The position numbers were made by a program, and so were the translations under genes. A model generated the notes under the pieces. It was not told the origin of the DNA, did no database searches, and saw only the letters and a program-made list of their open reading frames with translations. A stretch of DNA of 19,122 bases from DSWT01 sp034433375 (GTDB lineage: Bacteria > Chloroflexota > Anaerolineae > B4-G1 > SLSP01), in NCBI GenBank assembly GCA_034433375.1, contig DAOUAQ010000236.1:1-19122 (forward strand). The letters run 5' to 3'. The stretch's first letter is position 1. Each line of letters begins with the position of its first letter. Below, piece by piece: positions 1 to 6,541 of the stretch.

Positions 1-1
1 T

Positions 2-16
2 GGGAGGATAACTCCC
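2..16 (-). terminator. possible truncated terminator hairpin
   Basis: A 5-bp inverted repeat (GGGAG / CTCCC, 5-nt loop) lies 4 bp beyond the stop codon of the family-5 binding protein. The window ends before any T-tract could be seen, so this is only a candidate. Confidence 0.25.
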
Positions 17-20
17 GATC

Positions 21-1859
21 TCAATCCTCCACCGCGATATAAAGCTCCTCGCTGTTCCAGAGCGTCCCGAAAGTCGTCTCGTCGGGTTTTAGCCCGCGCA
101 CGTAGGGACGCGCCACGAACCAAAAAGGCCGCCAGGTAAGAAAAACGGTGGGGAGGTCGGCGCTTAACAGGGCATCGGCCTTTTGCAGCGCGACGTTCTG
201 TTCAACGATGTCAATCGTCGTCAATGCGCGACGGCAAGCCGCGTCATACACCTCAGAGACGTAGCCGCTGAAGTTCTCGCCGGTCCAACGATTGTCGGCA
301 TTGGGAATCCGGTCGGAAAGCCAGCCGCCGCACAATGCCGGCAACTCGGCGCGCCAGCCGAAGAGCGCCATCTGGTAAGTGCGTCCCAACAGCGGGCTGA
401 CAGCATCGCTGGCATAGAGGAGCTGCGGTTCGGTGGGTTGCGGCAGAACGCCCACGCCGCACGCCTCCAGATTCGCCGCCACGTAAGCCGCCATGACGAA
501 ATACTGCGGCGCCAGATGCAGCGTCAAACTCAGCGGCGTCCCATTTTTGAAACCGATGACCTCGTGCGCCTCGCGGATGCCGTTGCCGTCCTCGTCACGC
601 CAACCGGCTTCGTCCAGCAACGACTGCCCCATGGCGGGGTTGTAAGCAGTCTGTGTCAGCGCCGCCGGATCGTAGGCCGGGTGTCCGGGGGGAATGAAAC
701 CGCTGGCCGGCACGAACGCTTGCCCCGCAGCAGCCCCGCTCAACGCCGTCCGGTCAATACATTGAACCAGTCCGTGGCGCACCCGCGCATCCGTCAGAGG
801 CGTGGGGATATTCTTGACGGGCTGCACATTAAAATCGAGCCGCAGCACCACGGGGGAGACGTCGGCCCAGATCATGGCTTGCCCCTGCCCAAGCAGATTA
901 AGCCAGCTTTGCCAGTCGGTATTCATCACCGGATCGGGCAACAAAACGTCACACTGCCGGGAGAGCAGCAATTGCCCCCAACTGTTGAGGTTCAGCTTGG
1001 GGAAGCGGAAGGTGATTTTTTTCAATGTGGGCGGCGTCCCATTGTAATAGGGGTTAGGTTCGAGCCGCACTTCCCGCCCGGCCTCCCACGCGACGATGCG
1101 AAACGGGCCAGTCGCCGGCGGGGTGCGATCTTCCAGAATTTGCGCCAAACTTTTGTCTTTCCAACGGTGCGCCGGCTGCGGTGGAAAGAGGAAACCGGGG
1201 TAGTCGGTGCTGAGATAGCCGGGGATGCCTTCCCAGCGTATCGTGTGTGGATTGACGGCGACAAGACGCGCTGTGCGCTCGACCAGCTCCCGCCAACGCC
1301 CTCGGGTCTCCGGCGCTTGCGCCAGATAATACCCCAGGATGATGTCGTCCGCCGTCAACGGCTCACCATCCGACCAATACAGCTCTTTTTGCAGTGTGAA
1401 GGTCACGACAAGTTGGGGCAGCGAGAGCGCATCCTCGCCTTCATTGGTCAGCACAGCGCCAACCTCATTGACGTAAAGCGCGCCGTTCGGAACCGGGGCT
1501 ACCTGGGTGAACACGTCGCCGGCTTCCAGGGAGGGCACGCGCTCGACAAGCCGCGCTTCCCAGCGATACCCCACCCGTTCCACCGGTTCCTCGTAGAACA
1601 GCGCCAGTAAATCATCGCCAGCCTGCGAGGGTGTGAACGGACTGGCGTAAGAAGGTTCTGTCGCGCACACGACAAGTTCCTGCGGATAAGGCGTGGGTTC
1701 GGGCGTTGGAGTCCACGTGGGGACGGCCGTCTTCGTGAGAACCACGGCGGGTGTTGCGGAAGGTGTGGGGGTAGCCGGCAGTGTGGTGGGCGTGATGGAA
1801 GCAGAACAGGCAGCCAGCATAACGGTAGCCAGGCTGAGAATCACGATCCGGTGTACCAC
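21..1859 (-). CDS. ABC transporter family-5 substrate-binding lipoprotein (peptide/nickel type)
   Basis: The protein is an extracytoplasmic solute-binding protein of the SBP_bac_5 (DppA/OppA-like) family. It would capture oligopeptides or similar solutes for an ABC importer. I place the start at GTG 1859 because GAGGAG lies 6 nt upstream, giving 612 residues. The alternative upstream TTG at 1898 has no ribosome-binding site and would bury the signal peptide. Residues 1-18 form a lipoprotein signal ending in LAAC (Cys18). A Thr/Pro-rich linker follows to about residue 55, typical of Chloroflexota lipoproteins. The body shows family features: 'LYWSDGEPLTADDII', 'TGPFRIVAWEAG...LEPNPYYNG' and a C-terminal 'ALQKADALLSADLPTVFLTW'. 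It follows the WecA-like gene by 39 bp and is probably last in the upp operon. No permease or ATPase gene is nearby, so the substrate cannot be inferred. Confidence 0.9.
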   Translation of the reverse strand: MVHRIVILSLATVMLAACSASITPTTLPATPTPSATPAVVLTKTAVPTWTPTPEPTPYPQELVVCATEPSYASPFTPSQAGDDLLALFYEEPVERVGYRWEARLVERVPSLEAGDVFTQVAPVPNGALYVNEVGAVLTNEGEDALSLPQLVVTFTLQKELYWSDGEPLTADDIILGYYLAQAPETRGRWRELVERTARLVAVNPHTIRWEGIPGYLSTDYPGFLFPPQPAHRWKDKSLAQILEDRTPPATGPFRIVAWEAGREVRLEPNPYYNGTPPTLKKITFRFPKLNLNSWGQLLLSRQCDVLLPDPVMNTDWQSWLNLLGQGQAMIWADVSPVVLRLDFNVQPVKNIPTPLTDARVRHGLVQCIDRTALSGAAAGQAFVPASGFIPPGHPAYDPAALTQTAYNPAMGQSLLDEAGWRDEDGNGIREAHEVIGFKNGTPLSLTLHLAPQYFVMAAYVAANLEACGVGVLPQPTEPQLLYASDAVSPLLGRTYQMALFGWRAELPALCGGWLSDRIPNADNRWTGENFSGYVSEVYDAACRRALTTIDIVEQNVALQKADALLSADLPTVFLTWRPFWFVARPYVRGLKPDETTFGTLWNSEELYIAVED

Positions 1860-1898
1860 AACGCTCTCCTCATCAAGAAATCTCCTCGGGAATCGCAA

Positions 1899-2927
1899 TC
1901 AGGCTTCTGCTTTCCGGCTGAGATGGAACAACAGGGCCAACGTCAAACCGCCGAGCAGCGCCAGCGCGATCAGTTTGTAAAGGCGGGAAGCCAGCGCCAG
2001 CCCAAGCGCGCCGGAAATGGCGCAAAAAGCCCAGTAGACAAAGACGATCGTGCGGGTCGAAAGCCCGGCATCCTGCAGACGAAAATGAAGATGGCGGCGG
2101 TCTCCGCGAAACGGACTCGCCCCGTGCCGCCAGCGATCCAGAATCGTCCACGCCACATCAACGATGGGGATGCCCATCACCAACAAAACGGTAGCCACAC
2201 GCCCCCCGGCCACCAATCCGAGCGCGCCGAGCAGATAGCCGAGCATAAAAGCGCCATTGCTGCCCATAAAGACGCGCGCTGGCGCGACGTTGTAGACCAG
2301 AAAGCCGAGCGACGCGCCCAACAGCGCCAACGTTTGCGGGACGACGCTGTACTGTCCCGAACGGAACATGTGAACGCTCAACACTGCCGCCAGAATCGCG
2401 GCAACCCCGGCAGCCAGGCCGTCCAGGCCGTCCAGCCAGTTCACGGTGACGATCATCCCGGTCATCCAGAAAAGGGTCACCGGAATGTACAACAAGACCG
2501 GCAAGACGACGAGCTGATTGGTGAACGGATTGTTGAAGCGTTCCAGGATAATCAACGTGCTGATGGCAACGAGGGCAGCAAGGGCGTAGCCGCCGTATTG
2601 CGCCCAGGCTGGCAGATCGTAGCGGTCGTCAATGAGACCCAACACAAACGTCAGCGCGCCGCCGATCACCAGGCCCCAAAAACGCCGCGTCTCGTTGAGA
2701 TCGGCTGTGGGGATAGCAACGAACCGCGACAACGCCAGCGCGCCGAAAAATCCCGCCGCAATCCCGATTCCGCCGAGCTTGGAGAGCGCGCTCTGGTGGC
2801 GACGCCGCGCGTCGGGCCGCGCCACGATGCGCCAGCGCTGCCCTAGCCGACCGCCCACCGGCGTGACGACCAGGGCGAGGACGAAGCCCGTCAGCGCAAT
2901 CAGCGCGTACCGGATTCCCAGGCTCAC
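1899..2927 (-). CDS. glycosyltransferase family 4, WecA/TagO/MraY-like polyprenyl-phosphate sugar-1-phosphate transferase
   Basis: An integral membrane enzyme of 342 residues that should transfer a sugar-1-phosphate (typically GlcNAc-1-P) from a UDP-sugar to undecaprenyl phosphate, starting a cell-surface glycan. Hydrophobic segments cover almost the whole length, about ten spans. Family motifs are visible: the Mg-binding Asp pair D100-D101 (LIDDRYD), NWLDGLDGLAAG at 163-174, and a cytoplasmic RGDRRHLHFRL at 274-284 that matches the WecA/TagO DRRHLHHRL signature rather than MraY. The usual FMGD-x-G-S loop reads FMGSNGA (220-226), so the third acidic residue is Ser223. The start is GTG at 2927, 9 nt after the upp stop, with a weak AAGG upstream. 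The gap to upp suggests translational coupling. MraY proper is less likely because of the HLHFR motif. Confidence 0.88.
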   Translation of the reverse strand: MSLGIRYALIALTGFVLALVVTPVGGRLGQRWRIVARPDARRRHQSALSKLGGIGIAAGFFGALALSRFVAIPTADLNETRRFWGLVIGGALTFVLGLIDDRYDLPAWAQYGGYALAALVAISTLIILERFNNPFTNQLVVLPVLLYIPVTLFWMTGMIVTVNWLDGLDGLAAGVAAILAAVLSVHMFRSGQYSVVPQTLALLGASLGFLVYNVAPARVFMGSNGAFMLGYLLGALGLVAGGRVATVLLVMGIPIVDVAWTILDRWRHGASPFRGDRRHLHFRLQDAGLSTRTIVFVYWAFCAISGALGLALASRLYKLIALALLGGLTLALLFHLSRKAEA

Positions 2928-2936
2928 GGCGCTGCC

Positions 2937-3563
2937 TTAGCCTGTACCGAACTGCCGGTCGCCGGCATCGCCCAGGCCCGGCACGATATAACCGTGTTCG
3001 TTCAAGTGGTCATCCACCGCCGCGACGTAGATATCAACGTCGGGATGCTGCGAGGAGAGCGCCGCAATCCCTTCCGGCGCAGCGATCAAACCCATAAATT
3101 TGATGCGCCGCGCGCCCCATTCCTTCAAAATTTCCACCGTTTTCACCGCAGAGCCGCCAGTCGCCAGCATGGGATCGAGGATCAGACACACGGAGACCGT
3201 CGGATGAACCGGCAGCCGGTTGTAGTACGAGACAGGACGCAGCGTTTGCTCGTCGCGGAACAGGCCAATGTGCCAGACTTCCGCCGCCGGGATCATCTCC
3301 CAAATGCCTTCCACCATACCCAGGCCCGAGCGAAGAATGGGAATCAGGCCGATAGGTTCTTTCAATTTGTAGCCCACCGTCGTCGTCAGCGGCGTTTCCA
3401 CGTCAATGGGGGCAATGTCCAAATCTTTCGTGGCTTCATAGGCCAACAGGAGCGTGATTTCACGGATCAATTCGCGGAACTTCTTGGGATTCGTGTCTTT
3501 GTCACGCAGATGCGTCAGTTTGTGCTTTACCAGGGGGTGATCGGAAACATATACTCTAGCCAT
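2937..3563 (-). CDS. upp: uracil phosphoribosyltransferase
   Basis: This cytoplasmic pyrimidine-salvage enzyme converts uracil and PRPP to UMP. At 208 residues it has the normal length. Diagnostic segments include PILRSGLGM (about 75-83), YYNRLP (113-118), the PRPP loop LDPMLATGGSA (129-139) and the C-terminal uracil-binding PGLGDAGDRQFGT (195-207). The ATG at 3563 has an AAGGAGAGGC ribosome-binding site directly upstream. It is the first gene of an apparent operon with the WecA-like transferase and a solute-binding lipoprotein. It is preceded by a roughly 100-nt leader with a repeat hairpin and a good promoter. Identification is secure. Confidence 0.97.
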   Translation of the reverse strand: MARVYVSDHPLVKHKLTHLRDKDTNPKKFRELIREITLLLAYEATKDLDIAPIDVETPLTTTVGYKLKEPIGLIPILRSGLGMVEGIWEMIPAAEVWHIGLFRDEQTLRPVSYYNRLPVHPTVSVCLILDPMLATGGSAVKTVEILKEWGARRIKFMGLIAAPEGIAALSSQHPDVDIYVAAVDDHLNEHGYIVPGLGDAGDRQFGTG

Positions 3564-3598
3564 GCCTCTCCTTAAAAGTCAACGGATTGTGAGACGTG

Positions 3599-3659
3599 AT
3601 GCGTAAAACGTAATGCGTAAAACGTAGATGATGAGACATGACCTTCTCTACGTTTTACG
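3599..3659. repeat. 14-bp tandem direct repeat plus inverted copy in the upp leader
   Basis: ATGCGTAAAACGTA occurs twice head-to-tail (3599-3612, 3613-3626). An inverted copy of the core lies downstream: CGTAAAACGTAGA at 3616-3628 pairs perfectly with TCTACGTTTTACG at 3647-3659, leaving an 18-nt loop. The repeat lies between the upp promoter and its start codon, so it would be transcribed as a 13-bp hairpin in the 5' UTR. It has no U-tract, so it does not look like an attenuator. Confidence 0.7.
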
Positions 3660-3668
3660 TTCTATAAA

Positions 3669-3696
3669 ATTGTACACAGGCAACAGCGATTGTCAA
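3669..3696 (-). promoter_or_regulatory. sigma70-type promoter for the upp operon
   Basis: On the minus strand TTGACA (3691-3696) is separated by 16 nt from TACAAT (3669-3674), 11 of 12 consensus positions. Transcription would start near 3662, leaving a leader of about 100 nt. The -35 box begins only 12 bp past the stop codon of the upstream family-3 binding protein. Confidence 0.75.
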
Positions 3697-3707
3697 AGTC
3701 CCGCGCG

Positions 3708-4502
3708 CTACTGCATCCAGCGGTGAATCAGCGTGTCCAGTTCGCCGTTGGCCCGCATCTCGGCGATGATCGCGCTGATGGCGTCAATCAGGCTTTTGTC
3801 TTCCTTGCGCCCGGCTATGGTGTAAGGTTCGTCAGTGACAGGGGGAGACAGGGTGTGCAACCCTGGCGTCTGCCGCAGCGATATTTGCGCGGTCACGTTA
3901 TCAACAATGACCGCATCCACCCGTCCGGAGGCCAGCACCGAGATGATGGTTTCTGCGCTATCGCCGGTCAACACAATGGGGGGCGTGCTCATCGTCGTTT
4001 CCCAGCGCAGCGCGACCATGTGCGCCTCCGTCCCAAAAACCAGCGCGACTTGCCGCCCGCCGAGATCGTCCACACTGGTGATGGGAGAATTGTTCGGCAC
4101 CACCAGCACTTCACCGGCGTTGAAGTACGTCGGACTGAACGCGAACGTCTGCGTGCGGGTGGGATCGGGGTACAGCGCGGAGATGATGACGTCGGCGCGG
4201 CCCACGGTGAGGGCATCGTAGAGGGCGTCGTAGCCGGTGGTGACGAAGTGCGCTTCGACGCCCAGCCGCGCAGCGATAGCGCGCGCCAGGTCAACGTCCA
4301 ACCCAACCACTTTCCCCTCACCGTCCACAAACTCGAACGGGGGGAACGAGGGATCGAGGGCTACGCGCAGGCTGCCGGCGGATTGAATCCGCCGTAGGAT
4401 GTCGGCGCGCGGCGCAGAACACGCGCCCGGCAGCGCCAACAGCAGTATGAGACATACCCACCACGCAGCGCGGCGTCTTCTTCGCAACAGCCGGCCAGTC
4501 AA
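3708..4502 (-). CDS. ABC transporter family-3 substrate-binding lipoprotein (amino-acid type)
   Basis: A 264-residue periplasmic-type binding protein of the SBP_bac_3 family that delivers amino acids or related polar solutes to an ABC importer. The N-terminus has an Arg-rich segment, a hydrophobic core and a lipobox-like LPGAC (Cys28, with Pro at -3, so slightly atypical). The mature domain starts GSLRVALDPSFPPFEF. The ligand-binding pattern SALYPDPTRTQTFAFSPTYF places the carboxylate-binding Arg at 116, and the conserved Asp is at 201 in VDAVIVDN. The start is TTG at 4502, supported by AAGGAG 7 nt upstream. It lies 45 bp after the 168-residue hypothetical gene and probably shares its transcript with rarA. 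No permease or ATPase is present here. Confidence 0.92.
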   Translation of the reverse strand: MTGRLLRRRRRAAWWVCLILLLALPGACSAPRADILRRIQSAGSLRVALDPSFPPFEFVDGEGKVVGLDVDLARAIAARLGVEAHFVTTGYDALYDALTVGRADVIISALYPDPTRTQTFAFSPTYFNAGEVLVVPNNSPITSVDDLGGRQVALVFGTEAHMVALRWETTMSTPPIVLTGDSAETIISVLASGRVDAVIVDNVTAQISLRQTPGLHTLSPPVTDEPYTIAGRKEDKSLIDAISAIIAEMRANGELDTLIHRWMQ

Positions 4503-4547
4503 GCAAGTCTCCTTCCCTGGAACGTGCGCGTCAAACGGACAATAGGC

Positions 4548-5054
4548 TCACATGCCGCCAAGATCGAGTGTGTTCGGCGCAGACGGGGCCTCAGCTTCGG
4601 CGTACACATGCAGCGCCCCTTCGATCTCACGCGCCAACATATCGCTCATCAACAACATCTGGAGTAGTTCTGCTTCGGCCTCCGGGTCGTCAGCAGGGCG
4701 CTCTTTCCAGGCCGACTCCAAAGCTGCGTTCATCTCATAAAGATGGATGAGGGCATCCTGGATGACCAGCGCCGGCTCGGTCGCGCGATGGCGCAACATC
4801 ACCAGCGGCCCGCTCCCAAAGCCCTGCACTTCCAATTCGGCCCGCAGGAGTGAACTGAACACCTCCAACTCCTCCAGGCCGCCGAGAATTTCAAACGCGC
4901 TATCTGAGGCGATCAGGTAGATGAACATATCCAGGTCAATCCGAGACATCAGCCCCTCGGCGACCAGGCTGTTGTAAAGGTCAACCACTGACACCAGGAT
5001 GTGCTGTGACTGGGCCAGGATTTGTGCTGCGCGCGCGGTGATCGGATCTCTCAT
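4548..5054 (-). CDS. hypothetical helical protein, 168 residues
   Basis: I do not recognise a family. The protein is cytoplasmic by appearance, with no signal peptide or membrane span. It is acidic and looks mostly helical, with heptad-like stretches at about 5-45 and 95-155. A Pro/Ala-rich tail ends in TLDLGGM. The ATG at 5054 has GGAG 6 nt upstream. It starts 24 bp after the rarA stop and ends 45 bp before the family-3 binding protein, so it is most likely in one operon with both. Coding is supported by its fit in the gene order, the ribosome-binding site and amino-acid composition. A role with RarA is possible but nothing in the sequence shows it. Confidence 0.75.
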   Translation of the reverse strand: MRDPITARAAQILAQSQHILVSVVDLYNSLVAEGLMSRIDLDMFIYLIASDSAFEILGGLEELEVFSSLLRAELEVQGFGSGPLVMLRHRATEPALVIQDALIHLYEMNAALESAWKERPADDPEAEAELLQMLLMSDMLAREIEGALHVYAEAEAPSAPNTLDLGGM

Positions 5055-5078
5055 ACGTACTCCATAATGTCGTGATGT

Positions 5079-6398
5079 CTACGGCTTTGATTTGCGTCTG
5101 TCCAAAAATTCAAGGATCCGCTGCTCGTAACCGTGCCCTTGTGGATGGAACCATCCTCCCGGCACACTCGGCGGCAGATAACGTTGTTCGACCCAGCCAT
5201 TTGGATAGTCGTGGGGATATTTGTACTCCGGCGTCTTGTCCCGCTCGCCCCTAAGGAGCGTGTTTTTATCGCGCAGATAGGCCGGCGGCGCATCGTATCC
5301 GTGTTCTTCGAGATACTTGAGCGCCTCCCAATAGGCGCCGGCGCTGTTGGATTTGGGGGACGTTGCCAGGTACAGCGTCGCCTCCGAGAGGTGATACTGG
5401 CCTTCCGGCATCCCCACCCACTCGAATGCCTGCGCGCAGGCCATCACCACGACAATCGCCATCGGTGAGGCCAGCCCCACGTCCTCCGCCGACTCAATCA
5501 GCAGCCGCCGGAAGATGAAACGCGGGTCTTCGCCGGCCGCGACCATCTTCGCCAGGTAGTAGAGCGCCGCGTCGGGGTCGGAGCCGCGGATGGATTTGAT
5601 GAAGGCGCTGATGGTGTTGTAGTGCTCGTCGCCCGACTTGTCGTACTGCATCGCGCGGCGTTGGATGGATTCCTCGGCCACGGCCAGCGTGATGCGCTGG
5701 ACGCCGTCCGCGTCGGGCGGGGTGGATTCGACGGCCAGTTCCAGCGCGTTGAGCGCGGTGCGCACGTCTCCGTCGGAGAGGTCAGCCAGGTGGCGCAGCG
5801 CCGCTGGGGCGGCGACGACGGCGCGCTTGCCGTAGCCGCGTTCCTCGTCTGCGAGCGCCTGTCGCAGCAAGTCCTCAATCTGCGCGACCGTCAGCGCTTC
5901 GAAGCGGAAGATGCGCGAGCGGCTGAGGAGTGGCGCGATGATGGAGAAAAACGGGTTTTCCGTCGTCGCGCCGATGAGGGTGATAGTGCCGTCTTCGACA
6001 ACGGGCAACAAGCCGTCTTGCTGCGCCTTGTTCCAGCGGTGGATTTCGTCAATGGCGAGGATCGTGCGCACGCCGTACATGCCCCGCCGCTCCTGCGCCT
6101 CTGCCACCAACTTGCGCAGGTCGGCGACGCCGGCCAGCACGGCATTGAGCGTCTCGAAATGCGCGGACGTGGTGTTGGCGATCACGGCAGCCAGTGTTGT
6201 TTTGCCCACGCCGGGCGGCCCCCAGAAAATGATGGACGAGAAAAGGCGGTCGCTTTCAATGGCGCGGCGCAACAAGCGTCCCGGCCCGATGATCTGCTCC
6301 TGGCCCACGAATTCGTCCAACGTGCGCGGACGCATCCGCGCGGCCAGCGGCGCTTCGCGGCGAATTTGTTCTTGACGGCTGTGTTCAAACAGGCTCAT
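5079..6398 (-). CDS. rarA: replication-associated recombination protein A (AAA+ ATPase)
   Basis: A 439-residue member of the RarA/MgsA/WRNIP1 family, a tetrameric AAA+ ATPase that acts at stalled replication forks. Features in order: Walker A GPPGVGKTT (60-68), Walker B with DEIH (117-120) followed by RWNKAQQD, sensor 1 GATTENPFF (143-151), arginine-finger region LLSRSR (157-162), sensor 2 GDVRTALNALE (210-220). The MgsA C-terminal domain has YDKSGDEHYNTISAFIKSIRGSDPDAALYYLAKM split over 252-285 and YLPPSVPGGWFHPQG near the end. I chose ATG 6398 (SLFEHSRQEQ) over the TTG at 6434: the family N-terminus begins there, and the longer version would run through the promoter. There is no Shine-Dalgarno sequence, which fits leaderless initiation. 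It is first in a probable operon with the 168-residue gene and the family-3 binding protein. Confidence 0.95.
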   Translation of the reverse strand: MSLFEHSRQEQIRREAPLAARMRPRTLDEFVGQEQIIGPGRLLRRAIESDRLFSSIIFWGPPGVGKTTLAAVIANTTSAHFETLNAVLAGVADLRKLVAEAQERRGMYGVRTILAIDEIHRWNKAQQDGLLPVVEDGTITLIGATTENPFFSIIAPLLSRSRIFRFEALTVAQIEDLLRQALADEERGYGKRAVVAAPAALRHLADLSDGDVRTALNALELAVESTPPDADGVQRITLAVAEESIQRRAMQYDKSGDEHYNTISAFIKSIRGSDPDAALYYLAKMVAAGEDPRFIFRRLLIESAEDVGLASPMAIVVVMACAQAFEWVGMPEGQYHLSEATLYLATSPKSNSAGAYWEALKYLEEHGYDAPPAYLRDKNTLLRGERDKTPEYKYPHDYPNGWVEQRYLPPSVPGGWFHPQGHGYEQRILEFLDRRKSKP

Positions 6399-6406
6399 AA
6401 AGGGCA

Positions 6407-6434
6407 AGTATACCCAGAGTTGCCAGATTCGCAA
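6407..6434 (-). promoter_or_regulatory. promoter giving a near-leaderless rarA mRNA
   Basis: On the minus strand TTGCGA (6429-6434) and TATACT (6407-6412) are 16 nt apart. Only eight nucleotides separate the -10 box from the rarA ATG at 6398, so the transcript would begin at or within about two bases of the start codon. This agrees with the lack of a ribosome-binding site. Confidence 0.5.
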
Positions 6435-6481
6435 TCGGCAGGGGGCTGCGGGTGCGTTTGAGGACCAGGGCAGGTGTGCGC

Positions 6482-6541
6482 CAGACCTGACAGGTTTTCT
6501 GAAACCTGTCAGGTCTGAAAAAATCCGTTCAATCCGTTGAC
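6482..6541. repeat. palindromic dispersed-type repeat (16-bp perfect stem plus short direct repeats)
   Basis: CAGACCTGACAGGTTT (6482-6497) and its exact reverse complement (6502-6517) flank a 4-nt loop. An A-run and two copies of AATCCGTT (6522-6529, 6531-6538) follow. A minus-strand U-tract is on the wrong side of the stem, so it is not a normal terminator for the kinase. The right edge overlaps the last codons of the kinase. A 12-mer, GTCAACGGATTG, from the minus strand here recurs at 3578-3589 in front of upp. Confidence 0.7.

Noticed and set aside
183..1610. 475-codon open frame on the plus strand opposite the family-5 binding protein
   Set aside because: Composition (Arg/Gln/His-rich, no domain) is that of an antisense shadow of a GC-rich gene; the minus-strand product is clearly real.
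1860..1898. TTG at 1898 as the start of the family-5 lipoprotein
   Set aside because: It puts 13 charged residues before the lipoprotein signal and lacks a ribosome-binding site, whereas GTG 1859 has GAGGAG.
1851..2846. 331-codon plus-strand frame opposite the WecA-like gene
   Set aside because: Charged low-complexity product without motifs; the opposing frame has full family signatures.
3599..3626. Two-copy direct repeat as a CRISPR fragment
   Set aside because: Units are 14 bp and adjacent with no spacers; no cas genes in the window.
5622..6461. 279-codon plus-strand frame opposite rarA
   Set aside because: Shadow of rarA codon bias; RarA motifs are on the minus strand.
6482..6517. Perfect inverted repeat as a terminator of the kinase transcript
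   Set aside because: On the kinase strand the U-run is before, not after, the stem, so it lacks the intrinsic terminator layout.
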